From positions 3,180,279-3,244,278 of the forward strand of contig NZ_CP011514.1 of NCBI RefSeq assembly GCF_001653795.1: a stretch of DNA of 64,000 nt, read 5' to 3'. The translations under genes and the position numbers were made by a program. Below, one piece after another: positions 34,104 through 45,910 of this stretch (position 1 is its first letter; the number at the start of each line of letters is the position of its first letter). This DNA comes from Mitsuaria sp. 7 (GTDB lineage: Bacteria > Pseudomonadota > Gammaproteobacteria > Burkholderiales > Burkholderiaceae_C). The notes beneath the pieces were generated by a model, which ran no database searches, had not been told where the DNA came from, and saw nothing but the letters and a program-made list of their open reading frames with translations.

Positions 34104-35057
34104 TCAGGCCAGTGCGAGACGCTGACGCGCTGCCTGGTATTCGCGATCGAAGCGCGCGACCAGTTCGCCGGCCGGCAGCACCTCGCGGATCGCGCCGATG
34201 CCCTGGCCACTGCCCCAGACGTCTTTCCAGGCCTTCGCGCCAGTACCCCCGAAGTTCATCTTCGTGGGGTCGCTTTCGGGCAGGTTCTCCGGATCCAGGC
34301 CGGCCTTCACGATCGAGCCCTTCAGGTAGTTGCCGTGCACGCCGGTGAACAGGTTGCTGTAGACGATGTCGTCGCTGTTGCTCTCGACGATCATCTGCTT
34401 GTAGTCGTCAGACGCGCGCGCTTCCTGCGTCGCGATGAAGGCCGAGCCGATGTACGCGAGGTCCGCGCCCATCGCCTGCGCCGCGAGGATCGCATCGCCG
34501 CTGGCCATCGAGCCCGACAGCGCCAGCGGGCCGTCGAACCATTCGCGGATCTCCTGGATCAGCGCGAAGGGGCTCTTCACGCCGGCATGGCCGCCAGCGC
34601 CCGCCGCCACGGCGATCAGGCCGTCGGCGCCCTTCTCGATCGCCTTCTTCGCGAACTTGTTGTTGATGATGTCGTGCAGCACGATGCCGCCCCAGCCGTG
34701 CACGGCGGCGTTGACGTCCTCGCGCGCGCCCAGCGAGGTGATCACGATGGGCACCTTGTACTTGGCGCACAGGGCCATGTCGTGATCGAGCCGGTCGTTG
34801 CTCTTGTGCACGATCTGGTTGATCGCGAACGGCGCGGCCGGCGACTCCGGATGCGCGCGGTCATGTGCGGCCAGCGTCTCGGTGATCTCGGCGAGCCAGT
34901 CGTCGAGCAGCTCGGCGGGACGCGCGTTGAGCGACGGCATCGAGCCGACGATGCCGGCCTTGCATTGCGCGATCACCAGCTTGGGGTTGCTGATGATGAA
35001 CAGCGGCGAGCCGATGACCGGCAGACGCAGCGTGTTGAACAGCGGGGGAAGTGCCAC
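34104..35057 (-). CDS. nitronate monooxygenase / NAD(P)H-dependent flavin oxidoreductase family
   Basis: This FMN TIM-barrel protein of ~317 residues belongs to the 2-nitropropane dioxygenase (NMO/FabK-like) family. Features: LRLPVIGSPLFIISNPKLVIAQCKAG cut at its start, HDIINNKFAKKAIEKGADGLI, AVAAGAGGHAGVKSPFALI (the FMN phosphate site) and LSGSMASGDAILAAQAMGADL. The start is a GTG at 35057 with GAGGAGACACGAG ahead, since no in-frame ATG fits. It lies 38 bp after the acyl-CoA dehydrogenase gene. The true substrate is uncertain; such genes often accompany fatty-acid catabolism. Confidence 0.85.
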   Translation of the reverse strand: MALPPLFNTLRLPVIGSPLFIISNPKLVIAQCKAGIVGSMPSLNARPAELLDDWLAEITETLAAHDRAHPESPAAPFAINQIVHKSNDRLDHDMALCAKYKVPIVITSLGAREDVNAAVHGWGGIVLHDIINNKFAKKAIEKGADGLIAVAAGAGGHAGVKSPFALIQEIREWFDGPLALSGSMASGDAILAAQAMGADLAYIGSAFIATQEARASDDYKQMIVESNSDDIVYSNLFTGVHGNYLKGSIVKAGLDPENLPESDPTKMNFGGTGAKAWKDVWGSGQGIGAIREVLPAGELVARFDREYQAARQRLALA

Positions 35058-35095
35058 CTCGTGTCTCCTCTTCGATGAATCTCGATGCGACGGGA

Positions 35096-36889
35096 TCAGA
35101 ACGCGTCGATGGGCAATGCCATCACGCTGTCCGCGCCGTTGACGACCGCGTCGCGCTGCGCGGCGCAACGGGGCAGGATGTGCTCGGCGTAGAAGCGCGC
35201 GGTGGCGATCTTGGCGTCCATGAAAGCGACGTCCTCGCCGGTCGCCTTCAGTTCCTGCGCGGCGAGCAGCGAGCGCGCCAGCTGCCAGCCCGCCATCAGG
35301 TTGCCGCCCACCATCAGGTAGGGCACAGAGCCCGCGAAGGCCGCATTCGGCTTGGCCTTGCCGTTGGCCGCGATGAAATCGACGACCTCGACGAAGGCCG
35401 CGCGTGCCGCAGCCAGCTGCGCGCGCACCGCCTGCGCGTCGGCGCTGCCGTTCGCGGCCAGCGCGCCTTCGGTCTCCTCGACCTGCGCCGCCACGCTGCG
35501 CGCGAAGGCGCCGCCGTCGCGCACCGTCTTGCGCCCGACCAGGTCGTTGGCCTGGATCGCCGTCGTGCCTTCGTAGATCGGCAGGATGCGCGCGTCGCGG
35601 TAGTACTGCGCCGCGCCGGTCTCCTCGATGAAGCCCATGCCGCCGTGCACCTGTACGCCCAGCGAGGTGACCTCCAGGCTCATCTCGGTGCTGTAGCCCT
35701 TCACCAGCGGCACCATGAACTCGTAGAAGGCCTGCGCCTGCTGACGGGTCTCGGCGTCCTCGTGGTGGTGGGCCATGTCGTAGGCGGCGGCGGCGTCGAT
35801 CGCCATCGCGCGGCAGCCTTCGACCAGCGCACGCTGCGTCATCAGCATGCGACGCACGTCGGGGTGGTGGATGATCGCCGCGGCGTCCTTCGAGGAGCCG
35901 TCGACCGGCCGCGATTGCACGCGGTCCTTCGCGTACTCGACCGCCTTCTGGTACGCGCGATCCGCCACCGCGATGCCCTGCACGCCGACGCCGAAGCGGG
36001 CCGCGTTCATCATGATGAACATGTACTCGAGGCCGCGGTTCTCCTCGCCGATCAGCGTGCCGATCGCACCGCCGTGATCGCCGAACTGCAGCACCGCGGT
36101 CGGGCTCGCCTTGATGCCGAGCTTGTGCTCGATGGACACGCAGTGCGCGTCGTTGCGCGCGCCCAGCGAGCCGTCGGCGTTCACCAGGAACTTCGACACC
36201 AGGAACAGGCTGATGCCCTTCACGCCTTCCGGCGCGCCGGGCACGCGTGCGAGCACCAGGTGGACGATGTTGTCCGCCATGTCGTGCTCGCCCCAGGTGA
36301 TGAAGATCTTCGTGCCGAAGACCTTGTAGGTGCCGTCGCCCTGAGGCTCCGCGCGCGTGCGCACCATGGCCAGGTCCGAACCGGCCTGCGGCTCGGTCAG
36401 GTTCATCGTGCCGGTCCACTCGCCGGAGATCAGCTTGGGGATGAAGGTCTGCTTCTGCTCCTCGGAGCCCGCGACCAGCAGCGCCTCGATCGCGCCGTCG
36501 GTCAGCAGCGGGCACAGCGCGAAGCTGACGTTGGCCGCCTGCACGATCTCGCCGCAGGCCGCGCCGATGGTCTTGGGCAAGGCCTGACCCCCGTAGGCTT
36601 CCGGATGCTGCAGCCCCTGCCAGCCGCCCTCGGCGTACTGCTTGAACGCGGCCTTGAAGCCCGGCGTCGCGAAGACCTCGCCGTTCTTCCAGTACGAGGG
36701 ATTCCTGTCGCCTTCGACGTTCAGCGGCGCGATCACGTCCTCGTTCAGCTTGGCCGATTCCTCGAGCACCGCCTGCGCGGTGTCCAGGCCGTGATCGGCG
36801 AACGCGGGGATCTGCTCGGCCAGCGTCTGCAGGCCGGCCAGGGCCTGCATGTTGAACAGCATGTCCTTGATCGGGGCGCGGTAGGTCAT
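35096..36889 (-). CDS. acyl-CoA dehydrogenase, long (~600 aa) type
   Basis: This flavoprotein of 597 residues oxidises an acyl-CoA at the alpha-beta bond and passes electrons to ETF. Visible: the FAD/substrate segment TMNLTEPQAGSDLAMVRTRA, FGTKIFITWGEHDMADNIVHLVLAR, the signature VQVHGGMGFIEETGAAQYYRD and the region ILPIYEGTTAIQANDLVGRK typical of the catalytic end. A C-terminal ~120-residue extension is as in DmdC-like (3-methylmercaptopropionyl-CoA) dehydrogenases, but the substrate cannot be assigned. Its electron acceptor etfBA lies just upstream, beyond a terminator. Confidence 0.9.
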   Translation of the reverse strand: MTYRAPIKDMLFNMQALAGLQTLAEQIPAFADHGLDTAQAVLEESAKLNEDVIAPLNVEGDRNPSYWKNGEVFATPGFKAAFKQYAEGGWQGLQHPEAYGGQALPKTIGAACGEIVQAANVSFALCPLLTDGAIEALLVAGSEEQKQTFIPKLISGEWTGTMNLTEPQAGSDLAMVRTRAEPQGDGTYKVFGTKIFITWGEHDMADNIVHLVLARVPGAPEGVKGISLFLVSKFLVNADGSLGARNDAHCVSIEHKLGIKASPTAVLQFGDHGGAIGTLIGEENRGLEYMFIMMNAARFGVGVQGIAVADRAYQKAVEYAKDRVQSRPVDGSSKDAAAIIHHPDVRRMLMTQRALVEGCRAMAIDAAAAYDMAHHHEDAETRQQAQAFYEFMVPLVKGYSTEMSLEVTSLGVQVHGGMGFIEETGAAQYYRDARILPIYEGTTAIQANDLVGRKTVRDGGAFARSVAAQVEETEGALAANGSADAQAVRAQLAAARAAFVEVVDFIAANGKAKPNAAFAGSVPYLMVGGNLMAGWQLARSLLAAQELKATGEDVAFMDAKIATARFYAEHILPRCAAQRDAVVNGADSVMALPIDAF

Positions 36890-36907
36890 GGGGCTTGTCT
36901 CCGGATG

Positions 36908-36943
36908 AAAAAAGGGCGCCGCGCGTCGTCGGCGGGCGCCCTT
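36908..36943 (-). terminator. intrinsic terminator after etfA
   Basis: On the minus strand AAGGGCGCC pairs with GGCGCCCTT around a 14-nt loop and runs into TTTT. It separates etfBA from the acyl-CoA dehydrogenase gene. Confidence 0.8.
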
Positions 36944-36990
36944 GGTCTTGTCGGCGACCGTTCGATGCGGTCGCGGTATTCAGCGATCGA

Positions 36991-37920
<930 letters not shown>

Positions 37921-37948
37921 GTCTTATCTCCGGATCTTTTTCTGGGGC

Positions 37949-38704
37949 TCAGATGACCTTGGCCTCGGTCTTCAGCTTGGTGACCAGCGTGGCCACGTCG
38001 GGCACCTTGATGCCGGCGCTGCGCTTGGCCGGCTCGGCGACCGACAGCGTCTTGATGCGCGGCGTCACGTCCACGCCCAGGTCGGCAGGCTTGACCACGT
38101 CGAGCTGCTTCTTCTTGGCCTTCATGATGTTGGGCAGCGTCACGTAACGCGGCTCGTTCAGGCGCAGGTCGGTCGTCACGACCGCCGGCAGCGTCAGGCT
38201 GACCGTCTCCAGGCCGCCGTCGACTTCACGCGTCACCTTGACCTTGCCGTCGGCGACTTCCACCTTCGACGCGAACGTGCCTTGCGGCAGGCCCGTCAGC
38301 GCGGCCAGCATCTGGCCGGTCTGGTTGCAATCGTCGTCGATGGCCTGCTTGCCCAGGATCACCAGCTGCGGCTGTTCCTTGTCGACCAGCGCCTTCAGCA
38401 GCTTGGCCACGGCCAGCGGCTGCAGTTCGAGGTCGGCGGGGGTCTCGACCAGGATCGCGCGGTCGGCGCCGATGGCCATCGCGGTGCGCAGCGTTTCCTG
38501 GCACTGCGTGACGCCGCAGGAGACGGCGATCACTTCGGTGACCACGCCCTTCTCCTTCAGGCGGACGGCCTCCTCGACGGCGATCTCGTCGAAGGGGTTC
38601 ATGGACATCTTCACGTTGGCGATGTCCACGCCGGTCCCGTCACTCTTGACGCGCACCTTGACGTTGTAATCGACGACTCGTTTGACGGGGACCAATACCT
38701 TCAT
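37949..38704 (-). CDS. etfB: electron transfer flavoprotein beta subunit
   Basis: EtfB is the AMP-binding partner of EtfA. The 251-residue product starts [19 protein letters not shown]. It contains the signature [48 protein letters not shown] and [20 protein letters not shown]. It heads etfBA. A 20-bp near-palindrome lies 16 bp upstream of the ATG and is a likely operator (see 38721-38740). Confidence 0.97.
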   Translation of the reverse strand: MKVLVPVKRVVDYNVKVRVKSDGTGVDIANVKMSMNPFDEIAVEEAVRLKEKGVVTEVIAVSCGVTQCQETLRTAMAIGADRAILVETPADLELQPLAVAKLLKALVDKEQPQLVILGKQAIDDDCNQTGQMLAALTGLPQGTFASKVEVADGKVKVTREVDGGLETVSLTLPAVVTTDLRLNEPRYVTLPNIMKAKKKQLDVVKPADLGVDVTPRIKTLSVAEPAKRSAGIKVPDVATLVTKLKTEAKVI

Positions 38705-38720
38705 CGAAGCACTCCAAGCG

Positions 38721-38740
38721 GATTGACGTTAACGTTAATC
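38721..38740 (-). promoter_or_regulatory. LiuR-like operator palindrome upstream of etfBA
   Basis: The plus strand reads GATTGACGTTAACGTTAATC, a 20-bp palindrome with one mismatched pair centred on GTTAAC. It resembles, from memory, the TTGACGTTAACGT-type sites of MerR-family LiuR regulators of branched-chain amino acid and acyl-CoA catabolism in proteobacteria, whose regulons often include etfBA. Confidence 0.5.
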
Positions 38741-38859
38741 AGATTCTATGGGAGCCCCGGGGCGCTCCCGTGTCTCCCAGCCGTCATGCACCCCTGCTCC
38801 CGTCCCGGGCATCCCGGAAAACCGCGAGCGTCTCCTCGGCGCCGGCTCGAAAATAAAAC

Positions 38860-38871
38860 GAACGATCGTTC
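38860..38871. promoter_or_regulatory. second operator-like palindrome in the etfB/murI region
   Basis: GAACGATCGTTC is a perfect 12-bp palindrome in an A+T-rich patch (AAATAAAAC before it, TATTCTAG after it). It is the kind of site bound by TetR-family regulators of fatty-acid catabolism. Its distance from etfB (~155 bp) and murI (~120 bp) leaves the target open. Confidence 0.4.
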
Positions 38872-38989
38872 TATTCTAGCCATCGATTGCCGGCTGCCAA
38901 GCGGTTCACGGCAGGAATGAGGGATTCCTCTAGACTGCGCTCCCGACACGTCGCCCGATCCCAACCCCACGATCACGCCCGCGAGTTCT

Positions 38990-39835
38990 GTGCCTCCGCT
39001 CTCCTCTCCTTCGACCTCTCCCGCAAGCGTCCTCGACGCCGTCCCTCGCGTCCCCTGCATCGGGGTCTTCGATTCCGGCGTCGGCGGACTGACCGTGCTG
39101 AAGGCGCTGCGCGAGCAGTTGCCCAATGTGCCGCTGCATTACGTCGCGGACACGGCCCACGCACCGTATGGGGACAGGAGCAGCGAGTACATCGTCGAGC
39201 GCAGCGTGCGGGTCGCCGAGCGCCTGCGGGACGTCGGCGCCCGGATGGCGGTCGTGGCGTGCAATACGGCGACCGCGCACGCCGTCCAGGCGATGCGCGA
39301 ACGCTGGCCGGACTGGCCGGTCGTGGGCATCGAGCCGGGCGTGAAACCCGCCGTGGCGGCGACGCGTAACGGCCGCATCGGGGTGATGGCGACGACGGCG
39401 ACGATCGCGAGCCGGCGTTTCGAACAACTCGTCGCGGCGCATGCCAGCGACGTCGAACTGATCAGCCAACCCTGCCCCGGCCTCGTCACGCTGATCGAGC
39501 GCGGCGATCTGCGCAGTGCCGAACTCGGCGACCTGATCGAGCGCTTCTGCGAGCCGCTGCGGCAGCGGGGCGTCGACACGGTGCTGCTCGGCTGCACCCA
39601 CTACCCGCTGGTGCAGTCGCGCATCCAGGCGGCGCTCGGCGACGGCGTGCAGTTGCTCAACATCGAGGACGCCGTGGCGCGTCAGGCCAGGCGCGTGTGG
39701 GAAAGCCTCGGCCCGGTCGCGTCAGGGCCCGCGGCGATCGTGCTCGAAAGCACCGGCGATCCCTTGCCGCTGCAGCATCTGGCGCGCGAGGCGCTCGGCT
39801 GGCGCGACGTCACGGCGACACGCATCGCGGCCTGA
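38990..39835 (+). CDS. murI: glutamate racemase
   Basis: MurI makes D-glutamate for peptidoglycan. The 281-residue product has GVFDSGVGGLTVLKAL, the two catalytic cysteines in AVVACNTATAHAV and LLGCTHYPLVQSRI, plus HYVADTAHAPYGDRS. The start is GTG at 38990; there is no closer ATG before the conserved GVFDSG, so ~20 N-terminal residues are Ser/Pro-rich filler. It is divergent from etfBA and convergent with the UMF1-type transporter. Confidence 0.95.
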   Translation: MPPLSSPSTSPASVLDAVPRVPCIGVFDSGVGGLTVLKALREQLPNVPLHYVADTAHAPYGDRSSEYIVERSVRVAERLRDVGARMAVVACNTATAHAVQAMRERWPDWPVVGIEPGVKPAVAATRNGRIGVMATTATIASRRFEQLVAAHASDVELISQPCPGLVTLIERGDLRSAELGDLIERFCEPLRQRGVDTVLLGCTHYPLVQSRIQAALGDGVQLLNIEDAVARQARRVWESLGPVASGPAAIVLESTGDPLPLQHLAREALGWRDVTATRIAA

Positions 39836-39878
39836 ACATCGCGCGGCGCACCGGTGGCCGATCACGCTCGATCCGAAC

Positions 39879-41171
39879 TCAGATCAACGCTCTCGCGAGT
39901 CCGCGCGCCATGTCGACGCGTCTCAGCAGCCAGTAGCCCAGGACGAAGAAGACGCCGGTCGCAAGAATCGCGAGGCGGTGGTTGCCCGCCGTCAGCACCG
40001 TGACCGCGCCGTAGGTCAGCGGGCCGATGATCGCGGCGAGGCGGGTGGCGAAGGTCCACAGGCCGAAGAACTCCGCCAGACGATCGTGCGGCGCGAGCGC
40101 GCCCGCGAGCGCCCGCCCGCAGGACTGGCTCGAACCCATGCACAGGCCCGCGATCACTGCGGCGATCCAGAACAGCCAGGCACTCGTCGCCAGGAAGGCC
40201 AGCAGCGTCATGACCATCCAACCGACCAGCGTCACCGCCAGCGCGGGTTGGTGACCGATGCGGTCCTCGTAATAACCGAACAGGAACGCTCCGACGGCGG
40301 AGGCGATGTTCACGAGGAACACCAGCGTCATCGTCTGCGCCTGTGTGAAACCGAGCGCCTGCTCCGCATAAACGGCCGCAAGCGCGATGACGACGGCGAT
40401 CCCGGCCTGGTAGCTCGTGCCACAGGCCAGCAGGCGCAGGAAGTCGGGATAGGCACGCGCACGCTGCCAGGACGTCCACAGCTGGGAAAGACCTGACCCC
40501 ATGCGTGCGGCGCGACGCGTGGCGCACGGATCCGCGCGCTCGCGCAACAGCAGGAAGGTCGGCAGCGCGGCGAGCAGATACAGGCCGGCGGTGATCAGCA
40601 TCGTGATGGGAACGAAGTGGTCGGCGGAATCCCCGCGCGCTTGCGCGCTCAACACGTAGCCCAGGCACAGACCGAGCGCGAGCATCCCGCCCAGATAACC
40701 AAAGGCCCAGCCCCACCCCGACACGCGTCCGAGCGCGTCGCGTCGCGCGAGCTCCGGCAGGAACGCCGCGATCAGCGATTCGCCATAGGAGAAGAACACG
40801 TTGGAGAGCACGACCGCCGCAGCCGCCCACCACAGCCGATCAGCGCCGAACAACGCCAGCGCGGCCGTCGACAACACGCAGCCGAGCGTGCAGATGCCGA
40901 GCAGTTTCTTCTTCGCCCCATGCGCATCGGCCCAGGCGCCCAAGCCCGGCATGGTGACCATCACGAGGAAGCTGGAGACGGCGATCAGCACGGTCCAGAG
41001 CAGCGTCGCCGACGGCTGGCCCTTGGCGATGACGCCGACGAAGTACGCGTTGTAGACGGCGGTCAGGACGACGGTGGTGTAGCCCGAATTGGCGAAGTCG
41101 TACATCGACCAGCCGAAGACTTCGCGTTTGCGAACGCCCGGGTTCAACAGTTCCTGCACAAACATGCCCAT
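39879..41171 (-). CDS. MFS transporter, UMF1 (Atg22-like) family
   Basis: This inner-membrane permease of 430 residues has about 12 hydrophobic segments. The family signature REVFGWSMYDFANSGYTTVV is at the N-terminus, with MPGLGAWADAHGAKKKLL between helices 2 and 3 and GYYEDRIGHQPAL at the mid-loop. UMF1 members are related to yeast vacuolar amino-acid exporters; the substrate here is unknown. I chose the ATG at 41171 (GGAGA upstream); a long open frame upstream is only the antisense of tRNA genes. It begins 29 bp after tRNA-Leu and may share its transcript. Confidence 0.88.
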   Translation of the reverse strand: MGMFVQELLNPGVRKREVFGWSMYDFANSGYTTVVLTAVYNAYFVGVIAKGQPSATLLWTVLIAVSSFLVMVTMPGLGAWADAHGAKKKLLGICTLGCVLSTAALALFGADRLWWAAAAVVLSNVFFSYGESLIAAFLPELARRDALGRVSGWGWAFGYLGGMLALGLCLGYVLSAQARGDSADHFVPITMLITAGLYLLAALPTFLLLRERADPCATRRAARMGSGLSQLWTSWQRARAYPDFLRLLACGTSYQAGIAVVIALAAVYAEQALGFTQAQTMTLVFLVNIASAVGAFLFGYYEDRIGHQPALAVTLVGWMVMTLLAFLATSAWLFWIAAVIAGLCMGSSQSCGRALAGALAPHDRLAEFFGLWTFATRLAAIIGPLTYGAVTVLTAGNHRLAILATGVFFVLGYWLLRRVDMARGLARALI

Positions 41172-41199
41172 GCGCTGCGGTCTCCGGGAGCCGATCGCG

Positions 41200-41287
41200 T
41201 GGTGCCTCGAACGGGACTCGAACCCGTACGCCGGTTGAGGGCGGCGGATTTTAAGTCCGCTGTGTCTACCAATTTCACCATCGAGGC
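41200..41287 (-). tRNA. tRNA-Leu (anticodon UAA)
   Basis: The acceptor stem GCCTCGA/TCGAGGC, D-loop GAAATTGGTAGAC, anticodon stem-loop GCGGACTTAAAATCCGC (TAA at 34-36), long variable arm, T-loop GTTCGAGTC and encoded CCA are all intact. It is last in the tRNA cluster and sits behind a terminator. Confidence 0.97.
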
Positions 41288-41351
41288 GCGACGACTCCGC
41301 ATCGATTCCATGTCGGAGTGAGCGCGCATTATCACGGCCGCCGGCAAAGAA

Positions 41352-41379
41352 AAAAGGGAAGCCGATGGGCTTCCCTTTT
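41352..41379 (-). terminator. intrinsic terminator inside the tRNA cluster (after the third tRNA-Gly)
   Basis: AAAAGGGAAGCC-GATG-GGCTTCCCTTTT, a perfect 12-bp stem, is followed on the minus strand by TTTCTTTG. It lies between a tRNA-Gly and tRNA-Leu. Confidence 0.85.
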
Positions 41380-41386
41380 GAGAGTT

Positions 41387-41462
41387 TGGAGCGGGAAACG
41401 AGGCTCGAACTCGCGACCTCAACCTTGGCAAGGTTGCGCTCTACCAACTGAGCTATTCCCGC
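41387..41462 (-). tRNA. tRNA-Gly (anticodon GCC), copy 3
   Basis: 76 nt including CCA. GCGGGAATAGCTCAGTTGG leads into the anticodon loop CTTGCCAAG, then T-loop GTTCGAGCC. It is identical to the copies at 41512 and 41765. Confidence 0.97.
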
Positions 41463-41511
41463 ATCGCAGGACAGCGGAATGATGAATCACCCCACCGACC
41501 TTTGGTGTCGT

Positions 41512-41587
41512 TGGAGCGGGAAACGAGGCTCGAACTCGCGACCTCAACCTTGGCAAGGTTGCGCTCTACCAACTGAGCTATTCCCGC
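41512..41587 (-). tRNA. tRNA-Gly (anticodon GCC), copy 2
   Basis: 76 nt including CCA, identical in sequence to the neighbouring Gly-GCC genes. It lies 49 bp from copy 3 with no terminator between them. Confidence 0.97.
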
Positions 41588-41600
41588 AATGTCCATTCTT

Positions 41601-41674
41601 TGGAGGCGCGATCCGGAGTCGAACCGGACTGACCGGATTTGCAATCCGGGGCATAACCGCTTTGCTATCGCGCC
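41601..41674 (-). tRNA. tRNA-Cys (anticodon GCA)
   Basis: 74 nt including CCA. Acceptor GGCGCGA/TCGCGCC, anticodon stem-loop CCGGATTGCAAATCCGG, T-loop GTTCGACTC. It is 13 bp upstream of Gly copy 2. Confidence 0.97.
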
Positions 41675-41729
41675 CCAGAACCCTGGACGGGATTCTGTAG
41701 AAGCCGGATGTGGTTGTCCGACCTCGATA

Positions 41730-41757
41730 AAAAATGGAAGCCTGGGCTTCCATTTTT
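41730..41757 (-). terminator. intrinsic terminator inside the tRNA cluster (after the first tRNA-Gly)
   Basis: AAAAATGGAAGCC-TG-GGCTTCCATTTTT gives a 13-bp stem with a T-rich 3' trail (TTATCG after it). Its core GGAAGCC/GGCTTCC is the same as in the terminator at 41352. Confidence 0.8.
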
Positions 41758-41764
41758 TTAAACC

Positions 41765-41840
41765 TGGAGCGGGAAACGAGGCTCGAACTCGCGACCTCAA
41801 CCTTGGCAAGGTTGCGCTCTACCAACTGAGCTATTCCCGC
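41765..41840 (-). tRNA. tRNA-Gly (anticodon GCC), copy 1
   Basis: 76 nt including CCA, first gene of the cluster, about 80 nt downstream of the predicted start of transcription. Its own terminator follows. Confidence 0.97.
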
Positions 41841-41927
41841 AGGTCTTCAACACACTGCCTGCCTCAACTGCCGTGCAATCCTTGCGAATTGCTTTGTTGC
41901 TGCTGCACCGTTTGCGCTGAAGCCGAG

Positions 41928-41957
41928 AGTATAGAACGGTTTTTGACGCTCTCGCAA
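41928..41957 (-). promoter_or_regulatory. promoter of the tRNA cluster
   Basis: On the minus strand TTGCGA (41957-41952), an 18-nt spacer and TATACT (41933-41928) are followed by a G+C-rich discriminator CTCGGC, typical of stringently controlled stable-RNA promoters. Confidence 0.65.
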
Positions 41958-42031
41958 GAGTTCGGCGACTTCTTTATGAAGATCGCCCAAACACTTTGCT
42001 TCACCCGCGATCGATCATCACCCTGCAATGA

Positions 42032-42057
42032 ACAACGGCGCCCGAAGGCGCCGTTGT
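42032..42057 (-). terminator. intrinsic terminator of lon
   Basis: ACAACGGCGCC pairs with GGCGCCGTTGT around a UUCG tetraloop (minus strand), then TTCATT. It lies 24 bp after the lon stop. Confidence 0.8.
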
Positions 42058-42081
42058 CATGGGGTTCGCGATGAATCGCGA

Positions 42082-44511
<2,430 letters not shown>

Positions 44512-44534
44512 GAAAACCTCTCTTTCTCAAGCCC

Positions 44535-44562
44535 ATCTAGGGCCCGAGCTACCAATTACAAG
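44535..44562 (-). promoter_or_regulatory. candidate heat-shock (sigma32) promoter of lon
   Basis: On the minus strand CTTGTAA (44562-44556), a 13-nt spacer and CCCTAGAT (44542-44535) approximate the sigma32 boxes CTTGAAA and CCCCATNT. They lie 24 nt ahead of the lon ATG, and lon is a classical heat-shock gene. Confidence 0.5.
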
Positions 44563-44641
44563 GTGCCGTTCAATAGCCTTTGAGCGATTGCTTTCCACGC
44601 GAAGTGATGGCAAGCGAATCGCCCGGGATGTCCTCGCGAGC

Positions 44642-45910
44642 TCAGGCGCTGGCCTTGGTTTCGCGATAGACCAGCAACGGCTTGGTGTCCTCGTCGATGT
44701 TGTGTTCGTCCAGCACGACCTTGGCGACGCTCTCCAGCGACGGCAGCTCGAACATGGTGTCGATCAGCGCGTGCTCGACGATCGAGCGCAGGCCGCGGGC
44801 CCCGGTCTTGCGGGCCAGCGCCTTGCGCGCGACGGCGCTCAGCGCCGACGGACGCACTTCCAGTTCGACGCCGTCCATCGAGAACAGCTGCTGGTACTGC
44901 TTGACCAGCGCGTTGCGCGGCTCGGTCAGGATCTGCACCAGCGCGTCCTCGGTCAGCTCGCCGAGCGTGGCGATCACCGGCAGACGGCCGACCAGTTCCG
45001 GGATCAGGCCGAACTTGATCAGGTCGCCCGGTTCGACTTCGCGGAACAGCTCGCCGACCTTCTTGTCGCTCTTGCTCTTGACGTCGGCGCTGAAGCCGAT
45101 GCCCGAGCGCTCGGAGCGGTTCTGGATGAGCTTCTCCAGGCCGTCGAAGGCGCCGCCGCAGATGAACAGGATGTTGGTCGTGTCGATCTGCAGGAAGTCC
45201 TGGTTCGGATGCTTGCGGCCGCCCTGCGGAGGGACCGACGCCATCGTGCCTTCGACCAGCTTCAGCAGCGCCTGCTGGACGCCTTCGCCCGACACGTCGC
45301 GCGTGATCGAGGGGTTGTCCGCCTTGCGGCTGATCTTGTCGATCTCGTCGATGTAGACGATGCCGCGCTGCGCGCGTTCGACGTCGTAATTGCAGTTCTG
45401 GAGCAGCTTCTGGATGATGTTCTCGACGTCCTCGCCGACATAGCCGGCTTCGGTCAGCGTCGTCGCATCGGCGATCACGAACGGGACGTTCAGCACACGC
45501 GCCAGCGTCTGCGCCAGCAGCGTCTTGCCCGAACCGGTCGGTCCGATCAGCAGGATGTTGCTCTTGGACAGCTCGACGCCATCCTTGGTGTCGGCCGCAT
45601 GGCGCAGCCGCTTGTAATGGTTGTAGACCGCGACGGACAGGGTGCGCTTGGCCACGTCCTGACCGATGACGTACTGGTCGAGCGTCGTCTTGATCTCGCT
45701 GGGAACGGGCAGGTCCGACTTGCTGGCACGTCCGCCGGTCGCCGCCTCTGCGGGGACCTCGTCGCGGATGATGTCGTTGCAGAGTTCGATGCACTCGTCG
45801 CAGATGAACACCGACGGACCCGCGATCAGCTTCTTGACCTCATGCTGGCTCTTGCCGCAGAAGGAGCAATACAAGACTTTTTCGCTGGAGTTGCCTTTTT
45901 TCTCGGCCAT
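44642..45910 (-). CDS. clpX: ATP-dependent Clp protease ATP-binding subunit ClpX
   Basis: ClpX unfolds proteins for ClpP. The 422-residue product has the N-terminal zinc-binding domain ([16 protein letters not shown], then [10 protein letters not shown]), Walker [16 protein letters not shown], Walker [14 protein letters not shown], the pore loop region GYVGEDVEN and the ClpP-docking loop near [15 protein letters not shown] (IGF-type tripeptide not checked). It lies ~310 bp after clpP, with its own promoter presumed in that gap. Confidence 0.98.
   Translation of the reverse strand: MAEKKGNSSEKVLYCSFCGKSQHEVKKLIAGPSVFICDECIELCNDIIRDEVPAEAATGGRASKSDLPVPSEIKTTLDQYVIGQDVAKRTLSVAVYNHYKRLRHAADTKDGVELSKSNILLIGPTGSGKTLLAQTLARVLNVPFVIADATTLTEAGYVGEDVENIIQKLLQNCNYDVERAQRGIVYIDEIDKISRKADNPSITRDVSGEGVQQALLKLVEGTMASVPPQGGRKHPNQDFLQIDTTNILFICGGAFDGLEKLIQNRSERSGIGFSADVKSKSDKKVGELFREVEPGDLIKFGLIPELVGRLPVIATLGELTEDALVQILTEPRNALVKQYQQLFSMDGVELEVRPSALSAVARKALARKTGARGLRSIVEHALIDTMFELPSLESVAKVVLDEHNIDEDTKPLLVYRETKASA

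Noticed and set aside
40617..41447. Long open frames crossing the tRNA genes
   Set aside because: They are tRNA sequence read in frame (VERNLAKVEVASSSLVSRS-like peptides are a known artefact of tRNA-Gly read as protein).
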